Shown here one piece after another: positions 1-7,035 of a DNA stretch of 64,000 nt. This stretch comes from Flavobacteriales bacterium UBA2104 (lineage in GTDB: Bacteria; Bacteroidota; Bacteroidia; Flavobacteriales_D; Crocinitomicaceae). The translations under genes were made by a program, and so were the position numbers. Position 1 is the first letter of the stretch, and each line of letters starts with the position of its first letter. Location of the stretch: assembly GCA_002331485.1 (NCBI GenBank), contig DCYS01000002.1, positions 124,001 to 188,000 of the forward strand, read 5' to 3'. Below the pieces are notes generated by a model. That model was not told where the DNA came from. It ran no database searches and saw only the letters and a program-made list of their open reading frames with translations.

Positions 1-77
1 GTGTTTATGTTGATGAAAAAGATCTCGAACAACGAGTAGATCCGATTTACGCGAATTCTACGTTAAAAATATTCGTT

Positions 78-104
78 TACCTTTGTAAGTAAGTACTTAC
101 TAAC
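78..104 (+). promoter_or_regulatory. Promoter -7 box and palindromic operator of the tetR operon
   Basis: TACCTTTG at 78-85 matches the Bacteroidota -7 consensus TAnnTTTG. It runs directly into a near-perfect 20-bp palindrome at 85-104; its core AGTAAGTACTTACT (88-101) is exactly self-complementary and only one outer pair mismatches. The start codon of the TetR gene follows at 110. A dyad abutting the -7 box just before a TetR gene is the classic arrangement for autorepression. No clear TTTG -33 box is seen 19-21 bases upstream. The operator assignment is inferred from position and symmetry. Confidence 0.65.
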
Positions 105-109
105 ATTGT

Positions 110-700
110 ATGAATACAAGAACTGACAGGCAATTGCAGATCATTGATACAGCTGCTCAAATAATTACTGAAAAAGGGGTGAATGCCCTGACGACGAAGT
201 ATCTTTCCAGTCGAATTGGCTTCTCGGAGAGTGCCTTGTATCGACATTTCTCAAGTAAAGAGTCCATAATTGTATCCATGCTTCAGCATTTAGCAGAGAT
301 CATGGAAGAGAGGTTCTCACAGGTTCAATATAGTGATGAGGACCCCTCAAACAATTTACGGGAATTCTTTTCAGATCAGTTTAAGTTCTTTACAGAACAT
401 AAACAATATGTTGTGGCTGTTTTCAGCGACGATATTTTTCAAAAGAGTGAAGCCGTAAAAGAAGCAATTGATCAAGTCATGGAGACGAAAAGAAAAAGTC
501 TGCTACCGATCATTACAACAGGGAAACAAAAGATGGTTTTTACAAATGAGGTATCATCTCAGGATCTTATGAATATAATTATGGGAGCCATTCGCTTACA
601 GATGTATAAATGGAAAAACTCAGGATTTGAGTACGATATAACCATCAGAGGAAATCATACCGTAGAAGCTTTAATTCAATTGATAACTATAAAAAAATAA
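110..700 (+). CDS. TetR/AcrR family transcriptional regulator
   Basis: A 196-residue DNA-binding repressor. The first ~55 residues form a TetR helix-turn-helix: an opening helix with TAAQIITEKG, then the recognition region ending in ALYRHFSSKESI, the family's usual YxHFxxK signature. The remaining ~140 residues are the variable ligand-binding and dimerisation domain, with no recognisable specificity. The gene leads an apparent operon: its stop is two bases before the next start (703), and a VIT-type metal transporter follows. The palindrome at 85-104 is the likely self-operator. I infer that it senses a metal or metal stress and represses export, but the ligand is unknown. Confidence 0.9.
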   Translation: MNTRTDRQLQIIDTAAQIITEKGVNALTTKYLSSRIGFSESALYRHFSSKESIIVSMLQHLAEIMEERFSQVQYSDEDPSNNLREFFSDQFKFFTEHKQYVVAVFSDDIFQKSEAVKEAIDQVMETKRKSLLPIITTGKQKMVFTNEVSSQDLMNIIMGAIRLQMYKWKNSGFEYDITIRGNHTVEALIQLITIKK

Positions 701-702
701 CT

Positions 703-1149
703 ATGAAAAATTACGCATTGATAGTTGCAGCACTTTTAATCTTTACAGCATGTAAAACTGATTCGGATGAGGTAGATCACGAGGAAAAAGTAGAGATCGA
801 AATTGAAAAAGAAACACATGGCAACCAGGAAGTAGCCATCGAGCTCAATAACGGTGAGAAGTGGAAGGTAAACGCTGAAATGCTTCCCCACATCGAAAAG
901 TGCGAAGAAGCGTTCAATAATTTTCAGGGAAAGGATTACGCTGCTTTATCAGAGGAAATGATGAAGCACACGAATAACCTCATCCAGAGTTGTACGATGG
1001 ACGGAAGATCCCACGATGAATTGCACAAGTGGTTACACCCCCATATTGAATTGGTGAAACAATTGGGGGCTGAAGATCAGGATAAGGCAGAGGAAGCATT
1101 TGAAGATCTTTCAGACTCATTTGATGTGTTTCATTCAAATTTTGAGTAA
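703..1149 (+). CDS. Uncharacterised His/Glu-rich lipoprotein in a metal-export operon
   Basis: A 148-residue predicted lipoprotein. The signal peptide ends in FTAC with the lipidated cysteine at residue 16, followed by an acidic stretch (residues 20-42). The mature part has scattered histidines and two further cysteines (IEKCEEAF, IQSCTMDG) and a cluster LHKWLHPHIELV, which could bind metal. No named family is recognised. It starts two bases after the TetR stop and lies 20 bases before the VIT-family transporter, so co-transcription is very likely. A periplasmic or surface metal-binding or sensing role is inferred from the context and residues only. Confidence 0.75.
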   Translation: MKNYALIVAALLIFTACKTDSDEVDHEEKVEIEIEKETHGNQEVAIELNNGEKWKVNAEMLPHIEKCEEAFNNFQGKDYAALSEEMMKHTNNLIQSCTMDGRSHDELHKWLHPHIELVKQLGAEDQDKAEEAFEDLSDSFDVFHSNFE

Positions 1150-1169
1150 ATTGTACATGAAGGATCGTC

Positions 1170-1880
1170 ATGGACAAGGACAAATCATTAGAAGAATACC
1201 TGGAGGAACATTACGTTCATCGTAGCAATTGGCTTCGAGCTGCTGTATTGGGAGCAAATGATGGGATTTTATCGATGGCCAGTTTAACAGCTGGAGTTGC
1301 TGCAGCGAGTGTGTCGAGAGAAACGATCGTTTTAGCCTCTCTTGCTGGATTAGTTGCAGGTGCATTATCTATGGCTGCAGGGGAATATGTATCTGTAAGT
1401 TCTCAAACCGATATAGAAAAAGCTGACATCAATCGTGAGAAGCAAGAATTAGCGGATAGTCCAGAAGAGGAATTAGCACTGTTAACCCAGATCTATGTTC
1501 GAAGAGGACTGAAAGAGGAAACTGCCAAACAAGCGGCGCTGGAAATGACGGAAAAGGATCCCCTGGAAGCTCATGTTAGAGATGAATTGGGAATTAATGA
1601 GCACAACAGTGCAAATCCGATCCAAGCTGCAATTGCTTCATTTTTAGCATTTGCAGTTGGTGGATTATTACCATTACTTGTTGCTTTACTTGCTCCTTTG
1701 GAAAACATGGAATATGTGATCTATGGAACATCCATCCTGTTTTTGGTTGTTTTGGGATACGTTTCTGCAAAAGTAGGTGGAGCTCCTCCCGGAAAAGCAA
1801 TATTACGACTTGTTTTTTGGGGAACAATCGCAATGGGAATCACCATCCTGGTTGGTCATTATTTCGGAGTTAAGGTTTAG
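1170..1880 (+). CDS. VIT1/CCC1 family iron/manganese transporter
   Basis: A 236-residue membrane protein of the vacuolar iron transporter/CCC1 family, which moves Fe2+ or Mn2+ out of the cytoplasm. The N-terminus carries the family block LRAAVLGANDGILSMASL (residues ~22-39), then GALSMAAGEYVSVSSQ, a cytoplasmic acidic loop (residues ~85-145) with many Glu/Asp that in the family binds metal, and three C-terminal membrane segments. Length fits bacterial members. It is the third gene of the TetR operon, so it is probably induced when the repressor is released. Its stop overlaps by four bases with the stop region of the convergent ctlX gene. Whether iron or manganese is the substrate cannot be read here. 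Confidence 0.92.
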   Translation: MDKDKSLEEYLEEHYVHRSNWLRAAVLGANDGILSMASLTAGVAAASVSRETIVLASLAGLVAGALSMAAGEYVSVSSQTDIEKADINREKQELADSPEEELALLTQIYVRRGLKEETAKQAALEMTEKDPLEAHVRDELGINEHNSANPIQAAIASFLAFAVGGLLPLLVALLAPLENMEYVIYGTSILFLVVLGYVSAKVGGAPPGKAILRLVFWGTIAMGITILVGHYFGVKV

Positions 1881-2791
1881 AAGATCTCAGCCAACATGCA
1901 TCTTGCACTCCCACCTCCATATTTCTCGATCGTTGGAAGTTGAACAGAAACGATCTTACCATGTGCTGAAATTTGATTTAGTTGTGCTTCATCCAGCGAT
2001 TTTTCGGCAGCCGCACTCATCACGATCAATCGTTCTCCTTTCATGTTCTTAAGCTGAAGTATGTTTCCAGCAAACTGTTCCATTTGGTCTTCGCGAATGG
2101 TAATGATCTCCTTTTCATCTGATCTCAAAGATTGCAACACCTTTTCTTTCTCACCAGCGTCATCGATTGAATCTGCACAGATCAAGGCAAAACTTTCTCC
2201 TATGGACAACATAACATTCGCATGATAGATCAGCTCTCGATTATCTCCCACTTGCTGAAATGCCTTGAAAGCGATTGGTTTAAAATCGAAATCCTTACAA
2301 AACTGCTCAAAGACGTCTTCATTGGAACGAGGAGAAAGACAACAATATGCTTTTCGATGTTGACGATCCAGGATCATACTTCCAGTACCTTCGAGATACA
2401 TTCCATGTTCCTCGATAGAAGAATAATCTGTTATTTTCCAATTGCGCTCAATGACTAGCTCCTGTTGGTTAAGGATTGTCAGGTCACGCTCGCGCCGACG
2501 ATTTTCGGCAAACATAGGGTAGATGACTACCTTATCATCATCGTGAAATGAGATCCAGTTGTTGGGATACAACTCATCTGGGGTGTCACGATCCTTATCA
2601 GCTTGATAAACGATCACATTTACATCATGTTGACGGAGCTCGTGAACATATTCATCAAATTCCTTGAGAGCTTTTTCCTGGATCGACTGATCATCTCCCT
2701 GATGCTGGAAGTAATTATTTACTGCTGTCTCCTCATTCGACCGAAAGGAATTCGGACGTATCATTAATACTGTGTCTGTGATCTGATCCAT
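1877..2791 (-). CDS. ctlX: CtlX-type citrulline/arginine hydrolase (guanidine-modifying enzyme fold)
   Basis: A 304-residue amidinotransferase/arginine-deiminase superfamily protein resembling the citrulline-utilisation hydrolase CtlX. Visible landmarks are PNNWISFH (residues 76-83), EGTGSMILDR (134-143) carrying the acidic catalytic residue, His190 in IYHANVML, and the nucleophile Cys298 in GGGSARCMLAEIF at the extreme C-terminus, as expected for this fold. No signal peptide is present, so it is cytoplasmic. It converges on the VIT gene and appears monocistronic with its own promoter (2807-2814). The exact substrate (citrulline, arginine or a methylated arginine) is not decided by these motifs. 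Confidence 0.85.
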   Translation of the reverse strand: MDQITDTVLMIRPNSFRSNEETAVNNYFQHQGDDQSIQEKALKEFDEYVHELRQHDVNVIVYQADKDRDTPDELYPNNWISFHDDDKVVIYPMFAENRRRERDLTILNQQELVIERNWKITDYSSIEEHGMYLEGTGSMILDRQHRKAYCCLSPRSNEDVFEQFCKDFDFKPIAFKAFQQVGDNRELIYHANVMLSIGESFALICADSIDDAGEKEKVLQSLRSDEKEIITIREDQMEQFAGNILQLKNMKGERLIVMSAAAEKSLDEAQLNQISAHGKIVSVQLPTIEKYGGGSARCMLAEIF

Positions 2792-2806
2792 TTGTATTTA
2801 TTGATC

Positions 2807-2814
2807 CAAAATTA
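2807..2814 (-). promoter_or_regulatory. -7 promoter box for ctlX
   Basis: On the minus strand this reads TAATTTTG, an exact TAnnTTTG match, 15 bases upstream of the ctlX start. Twenty bases further upstream the minus strand reads ATTG (2835-2838), three of four bases of the -33 TTTG box. The predicted transcript leader is only about ten bases. Confidence 0.5.
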
Positions 2815-2864
2815 AACCGAAACGCGAAAATGAACAATTCATTTTTATTCACCGTTAAGTTTAT

Positions 2865-3614
2865 ATGAAACATATCATCCACATAATAGTTTTTGTATTC
2901 AGTGTAAACGCAATGGGGCAATTAATGATCGATGTAGAAGGATCGTATGCGTTTCAAGATTACAATGAGGTTCAGGTACCGAAACCTTCAGGAACTTTAT
3001 TTGATCTAAATCGCGATTTTCAATTACAACAACCAGCGATCGCACCGAGACTGAGACTAACTTACTCTTTTGGTAAAAACAATATAAGCGCTTTGTTTGC
3101 TCCGCTGACCACAACTTACGAAGGTATATCTCCAAAAGATATTCGTTTTGAAGGCGTTCAGTTCTTTGAAGGAGAATACATCTATGGAAAATATACATTC
3201 AATAGTTATCGATTGACCTATCGAAGAGATCTTATCGATACAGATAACTGGCTGTTTGGAATTGGATTTACTGCCAAGATCAGAGATGCTGAAATCGCCT
3301 TGGATACAGAAGATGCTTATTCAACAAAAACAAACGTTGGTTTTGTTCCGCTTGTTCGTCTGGTCGGTGCGTATAAGTTAAATAACTGGAAGTTTTTCAT
3401 TGAAGGAGATGGATTGTTTGGTGGACCAGGAAGAGCCTTTGATGCCTTTGGAGGAGCCAGTTATAAAGCCACCATTGGTGATGGTCAACCCATTCATCTT
3501 AAAGCAGGGTATAGAATCATTGAGGGTGGAGCTGATGTAGCTGAGGTCTATAATTTTACAGCCTTTCATTTGATCTCAGTAGGAGCTATCCTACCGCTGG
3601 ACTGGAAAAAATAG
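2865..3614 (+). CDS. Uncharacterised outer-membrane beta-barrel protein
   Basis: A 249-residue protein with a signal peptide (residues 1-18, ending AMGQ) and a mature part of alternating amphipathic strands rich in aromatic and glycine residues, for example APRLRLTYSFGK, YRLTYRRDLI and FIEGDGLFGGPGR, and ending on a strand. This is the look of an 8-10 stranded barrel, but I recognise no named family. It is divergent from ctlX across 73 bases and is followed six bases later by the VF530-like gene, so the two may be co-transcribed. Function is unknown. Confidence 0.75.
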   Translation: MKHIIHIIVFVFSVNAMGQLMIDVEGSYAFQDYNEVQVPKPSGTLFDLNRDFQLQQPAIAPRLRLTYSFGKNNISALFAPLTTTYEGISPKDIRFEGVQFFEGEYIYGKYTFNSYRLTYRRDLIDTDNWLFGIGFTAKIRDAEIALDTEDAYSTKTNVGFVPLVRLVGAYKLNNWKFFIEGDGLFGGPGRAFDAFGGASYKATIGDGQPIHLKAGYRIIEGGADVAEVYNFTAFHLISVGAILPLDWKK

Positions 3615-3620
3615 TTATCA

Positions 3621-3929
3621 TTGTTCCACAAAAGCGATAAAACATTGGAACAACAGCCAAATAATCCACTTCATGGTGTAAAATTGAAAGAGATTCTCGA
3701 ATTTCTTGTCGAGGAGATCGGTTGGGAAGAAATGGCTGAAGAGATTCCTATCCGTTGTTTTCAATATGACCCTTCGATCAAATCAAGTTTAGTTTTTCTG
3801 AGAAGAACAGCCTGGGCACGCAATAAAGTCGAGGCACTTTACATTAAGTTGGTTAAGGATGAAAATAGTGAGGATAATTCTTCTAATGAGAAACCACAGC
3901 ATGGAAAGTATCAGGTGAGGAAGAAGTGA
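3621..3929 (+). CDS. VF530 (DUF2132) family small DNA-binding-like protein
   Basis: A ~102-residue protein with the VF530 family core: NPLHGVKLKEILEFLVE near the N-terminus, then GWEEMAEEIPIRCF and a conserved basic stretch LRRTAWARNKVEALYI (residues ~59-74). VF530 members are small compact cytoplasmic proteins thought to bind DNA; the role is not established. The start is uncertain: no ATG is available, so TTG at 3621 or an in-frame TTG at 3645 must be used. The latter would place the conserved NPLHG motif only a few residues from the start, as in relatives. The C-terminal ~20 residues are polar and variable. Confidence 0.82.
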   Translation: MFHKSDKTLEQQPNNPLHGVKLKEILEFLVEEIGWEEMAEEIPIRCFQYDPSIKSSLVFLRRTAWARNKVEALYIKLVKDENSEDNSSNEKPQHGKYQVRKK

Positions 3930-3952
3930 AAAAATTTTCGACGAATAATACC

Positions 3953-4408
3953 TTAATTTTTAAGGTTCTTCATTAAATCCTGTATATCAGATTTGAAGTG
4001 TAAAAGAACATGCAATCGCATGAAGTAAGATAAAAAGTAAAATGCAATACCTCCTGCAGGGATAAACACTGCTTCTGTGAATGGAAGGAAGATAAATGGA
4101 AGGAAGATTGACATGATCATGATTGCAAATGCGTAAATGATCGAGTTAACTATTGTAATGATAATAGCTGAATCAGTTATTTCAACAGTAAATGATATAT
4201 TCTGAATTTGTTTTCTCCTCGGGACTATAAATGATTTAAGAATATCAACATTGTAATAACAAAGCTCATTACCGCTAATTCTCTTTTCGACCATTCCAAA
4301 TTGCTCCATATAATCCGAGATTTTATTGATTATATACCCTTCTGAGGAAACGGAAAGCGCATCTCTTTTCAGGTTCAATACTCTTTTTATTTTATATGGA
4401 TTCTTCAA
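3953..4408 (-). CDS. Uncharacterised small membrane protein
   Basis: About 151 residues. The N-terminal ~75 residues are soluble and mixed charged, followed by two hydrophobic spans (about residues 82-104 and 112-130) and a short basic/polar tail that would face the cytoplasm. No family is recognised. The reading frame has no ATG at its beginning: TTG at 4408 is the first usable start after an upstream stop, and the next ATG is 33 codons further in, so the true N-terminus is uncertain. It belongs to a run of minus-strand genes of unknown function up to 6233. Confidence 0.55.
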   Translation of the reverse strand: MKNPYKIKRVLNLKRDALSVSSEGYIINKISDYMEQFGMVEKRISGNELCYYNVDILKSFIVPRRKQIQNISFTVEITDSAIIITIVNSIIYAFAIMIMSIFLPFIFLPFTEAVFIPAGGIAFYFLSYFMRLHVLLHFKSDIQDLMKNLKN

Positions 4409-4530
4409 TTTTTGATTGATTATTTGGCTAAGAATAATGTTTCTCTTTTGTAGTTATTATATTCTTTAAATTATCTATTCATATTGGTTAGGTGATTTAA
4501 CCTTTTCATTAAGTATTTTTCGACATTAGG

Positions 4531-5007
4531 TTATAAATCAATCACCTCTTTATATCGTCCGCTCTCCGCGAAGCTCTTAATAACCTCATTTCTCTTCTTT
4601 AGAAGATTCGTCATATACTTCTTTAGAAACAGCATGTCGGCGAGTTTTCCTAACCAACCGTACGGAGAAACATAGTCAAAGTAATCTGTCATAAGTGTAC
4701 CTTCTGAACGCTGCTCGAAATGATGTTCATGCCTGAATGACTTAAATGCTCCCTTAACCATTTCGTCAACGAATAGTGTTGGTCTATTATACTCGGTAAT
4801 TTTTGAAGTCAACTTCTGATAAACTCCGAAGTGTTTTGCTCTCCACGTCACAAACTCGCCGTCTCCGATAAGTCCACTGGTTTTACCATCGATTGCCGTT
4901 TCGTTTGTATGTTGTGTCGATATCTTGTGTAAATCTATGCTTCTTGACAAGTCAAAAACAACATCTATACTCGCTTTTATCTCAGTCTTCAATTCAATTT
5001 CAGGCAT
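4531..5007 (-). CDS. SRPBCC family protein (ligand-binding helix-grip fold)
   Basis: A 158-residue cytoplasmic protein with the helix-grip layout: an N-terminal strand and helix (TEIKASIDVVFDLSRSIDLH), a curved sheet (GEFVTWRAKHFGVYQKLTSK), the DEMVKGAFKSFRHEHHFE segment typical of Bacteroidota SRPBCC proteins, and a long C-terminal helix from about residue 118. Family members bind hydrophobic ligands, and this subgroup is often labelled as a cell-division-inhibitor-like protein without biochemical support. It lies 11 bases downstream of the membrane protein at 5019-5780, probably in the same transcript. Confidence 0.82.
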   Translation of the reverse strand: MPEIELKTEIKASIDVVFDLSRSIDLHKISTQHTNETAIDGKTSGLIGDGEFVTWRAKHFGVYQKLTSKITEYNRPTLFVDEMVKGAFKSFRHEHHFEQRSEGTLMTDYFDYVSPYGWLGKLADMLFLKKYMTNLLKKRNEVIKSFAESGRYKEVIDL

Positions 5008-5018
5008 TACAATGCAAA

Positions 5019-5780
5019 TTAGATTATATCGAGTAGAAAATAGGCTACCATGAAAAGAATAGGTATTATAATGAACCCGGCAGTAAATGAGATTACTCGT
5101 TGAACTGTAGATACCCCAAAAATTTGATAAAGCGATTTACTCATCATAATGATAACCTGTGCTGACAATAATACTGCTGGTATCAGTAACCAAAAATAAT
5201 TGATGGATTCAAGATCGAAATTTGGAAAAATTTCATTTGAGGCATTTTTGATCGTGTAGACAATACTGGTAATCGATCCACTGAGCTCATAACTCAGCAC
5301 TAACATCATGAGGATCCAACCGATTTTCCAGCGTTTAAAGTAGAAGTAGATGGTAGAGGGGAAGATCAGAATATTAATGAATACGAGTAATATCGGGAAA
5401 TCAAGGGATTCCATTCCTGAAACATTGTAATAAATGAATTTGAGATCGTAGTAAAAAGGTTGAGTATGGGATATAATGAAAACTAGGCCCACCAATAAGA
5501 ATAATCGTTCACCAATTGTGGAACGGCCTTTTACAGGGCTGATTGATCTAAGATAGGTGAACAAGTTGTTGAATTGAACTTTATTTTCTTTATGCTCTTC
5601 TTCTTTTAGCTGTTTTCTGACTTCGCTTTCTAATTCAGCGATTTCAATGGAGCTTAGATTTCTACTTCTCAATTCATCTTGTGCAGCTTCCACTGCGAGA
5701 TTCTGATAATCAGATCTTCGAACGATAATTCGGGTCAGTTTTAAATCTGAGTAATCTTTATATTTTTCTTTAAGGTGCAT
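5019..5780 (-). CDS. Uncharacterised polytopic membrane protein
   Basis: A 253-residue protein. The first ~75 residues form a soluble helical, charged region with the pattern YSDLKLTRIIVRRSDY...AAQDELRSRN, a short motif seen at the N-terminus of several Bacteroidota membrane proteins. It is followed by about five hydrophobic spans (around residues 90-108, 128-147, 150-168, 190-210 and 225-250). No catalytic motif is visible. It is flanked by a lipoprotein gene 15 bases upstream and an SRPBCC gene 11 bases downstream, suggesting an operon. Function is unknown. Confidence 0.65.
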   Translation of the reverse strand: MHLKEKYKDYSDLKLTRIIVRRSDYQNLAVEAAQDELRSRNLSSIEIAELESEVRKQLKEEEHKENKVQFNNLFTYLRSISPVKGRSTIGERLFLLVGLVFIISHTQPFYYDLKFIYYNVSGMESLDFPILLVFINILIFPSTIYFYFKRWKIGWILMMLVLSYELSGSITSIVYTIKNASNEIFPNFDLESINYFWLLIPAVLLSAQVIIMMSKSLYQIFGVSTVQRVISFTAGFIIIPILFMVAYFLLDII

Positions 5781-5795
5781 TTAATGCCTGTCGAA

Positions 5796-6233
5796 TTATT
5801 CAATTACCTCTTCAACTCGATACAGGACGTGGTTGTCAATAGTCATTACAGCAGAGTACACATATTTGATCGGTCCGTTGGAGCTATATTGCTCCACAGT
5901 ATCATTGCTAAATTGGGGGTGCTGATCTACATTCATTTTCTTTTTGTCTTCTAAATAAATATGACCGTTGTTGTATTTTGCAATTCGGTTTATTTCAGTT
6001 GGAGGATGAACATCAGACTTATAATCAGAAATATAATGAGATTCACTATTCATCATAATATCGAAATATAGGTAAAACTCTTCCCCTTGGTTTGCTGTTT
6101 TCCACTCCCCAATAAATATGGTGTCGTGATCCACTAGATTAGTAAAGTTAGGATCATAACCAATAGCATTAGTTTTGTCCTTTGAGCAGCTGACTATGCA
6201 AAAAACTATGTTGATGATTAAAATTATTCTCAT
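5796..6233 (-). CDS. Uncharacterised lipoprotein
   Basis: A 145-residue predicted lipoprotein: a short signal peptide ending IVSC, lipidated cysteine at residue 16, then a polar, beta-rich mature part (for example FIGEWKTANQGEEFYLYFD). The WKT...FxLYFD pattern resembles small lipocalin-like or stress-reporter lipoproteins, but this is too weak to name a family. It is the first gene of the presumed 6233-4531 transcript. Function is unknown. Confidence 0.65.
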   Translation of the reverse strand: MRIILIINIVFCIVSCSKDKTNAIGYDPNFTNLVDHDTIFIGEWKTANQGEEFYLYFDIMMNSESHYISDYKSDVHPPTEINRIAKYNNGHIYLEDKKKMNVDQHPQFSNDTVEQYSSNGPIKYVYSAVMTIDNHVLYRVEEVIE

Positions 6234-6310
6234 TGGTAGTTAATTTGTGCTAACGATCTAAAATAAGCAAAGTAGCGCAAACCTTGAGTCCTATCGGCGC
6301 TATTTTGTTT

Positions 6311-6610
6311 TTATGCGGCGTTTCCCTCTATCGGTTTGATATCGTTAATTTCTTTCCCCTTATTCTCTTTCTCTTCTTCGAGATCATAATCGTCTTGAAG
6401 ACCTAACCAGAATTTAGCAGTAGTTCCAAAAAATTTTGCCAAACGTAATGCTGTGTCTGCTGTAATCCTTCTATTTCCTTTGATAATTTCTGAAATGCGG
6501 GTCTGAGGAATAAACGTTTCTTTAGCCAAACGATATGCCGAAATCTCCATTGGTTTTAAAAATTCCTCTTGTAGAATTTCACCGGGATGTATGTTTTTCA
6601 GTTTTTCCAT
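6311..6610 (-). CDS. higA: HigA family antitoxin (XRE helix-turn-helix)
   Basis: A 99-residue antitoxin. HPGEILQEEFLKPMEIS at the N-terminus is the HigA family opening, followed by an XRE helix-turn-helix (about residues 22-75) with RISEIIKGNRRITADTALRLA and the family hallmark FFGTTAKFWLGLQDDYDLE. The last ~20 residues are charged and disordered. HigA binds and neutralises the HigB toxin and represses the operon. It lies 11 bases downstream of higB, in the toxin-first order typical of higBA. Confidence 0.93.
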   Translation of the reverse strand: MEKLKNIHPGEILQEEFLKPMEISAYRLAKETFIPQTRISEIIKGNRRITADTALRLAKFFGTTAKFWLGLQDDYDLEEEKENKGKEINDIKPIEGNAA

Positions 6611-6621
6611 ATCACTTAATT

Positions 6622-6903
6622 TTAATGGTAATCAACAATCTCAACATGATAAGCATCATTATTCTTCCATTGGAAAATAACTCTCCATTGGTTATTGATG
6701 CGTATACTATAAAAGTCTTTTAAATCTCCTTTTAATTTCTCTAGTCTGTTAGCAGGTGGAATTCTTAAGTCATTAACCTCTTGAGCGTTATTCAGCATTC
6801 GTAATTTCCTCCTGGCAACATTCTGAATTTCGTTTGGCAATTTCTTTGACCGATTACCATTCCAGATCTTTTCGGTTTGTTTATCGCCAAATCCTTTTAT
6901 CAT
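6622..6903 (-). CDS. higB: HigB/RelE family mRNA interferase toxin
   Basis: A 93-residue toxin of the RelE/ParE superfamily, HigB branch: IKGFGDKQTEKIWNG at the N-terminus, ARRKLRMLNNAQEVNDLR in the middle, then RLEKLKGDLKDFYSIRI and the conserved sheet segment NQWRVIFQWKNNDAYHVEIVDYH at the C-terminus. HigB toxins cut mRNA on the ribosome. The gene is intact in length and followed by higA, so the module looks functional. Its promoter and operator are visible at 6913-6960. Confidence 0.93.
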   Translation of the reverse strand: MIKGFGDKQTEKIWNGNRSKKLPNEIQNVARRKLRMLNNAQEVNDLRIPPANRLEKLKGDLKDFYSIRINNQWRVIFQWKNNDAYHVEIVDYH

Positions 6904-6912
6904 TAATTACTC

Positions 6913-6960
6913 TTTACGTTACTAACGTCAAAGATAAGTATATTTTTCTGATTAAGCAAA
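6913..6960 (-). promoter_or_regulatory. higBA promoter with overlapping palindromic operator
   Basis: On the minus strand TTTG (6957-6960) is followed after exactly 20 bases by TATCTTTG (6929-6936), a full match to the Bacteroidota promoter TTTG-N20-TAnnTTTG. An inverted repeat with arms ACGTTA/TAACGT around one central base spans 6916-6928 and extends to 6913-6931 with one mismatched pair, so it overlaps the -7 box and the transcription start. The higB ATG is at 6903. This is a typical place for HigA (or HigBA) to autorepress. Confidence 0.75.
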
Positions 6961-7035
6961 ATTCACGTATGGTTGGGTGTGATTGTGCTGCATAGCTCAT
7001 GGATAGGCAGCACTACTGAGAAGCTGTTATGATAT

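Noticed and set aside
3..92. 3' end of an upstream gene on the plus strand
   Set aside because: A frame of 29 codons is open to the window edge, but it ends inside the promoter/operator of the TetR gene and resembles nothing; length alone is not evidence.
6985..7013. Terminator of the radical SAM gene
   Set aside because: GTGCTGC and GCAGCAC pair over seven bases, but the loop is 15 bases and no T run follows on the minus strand.
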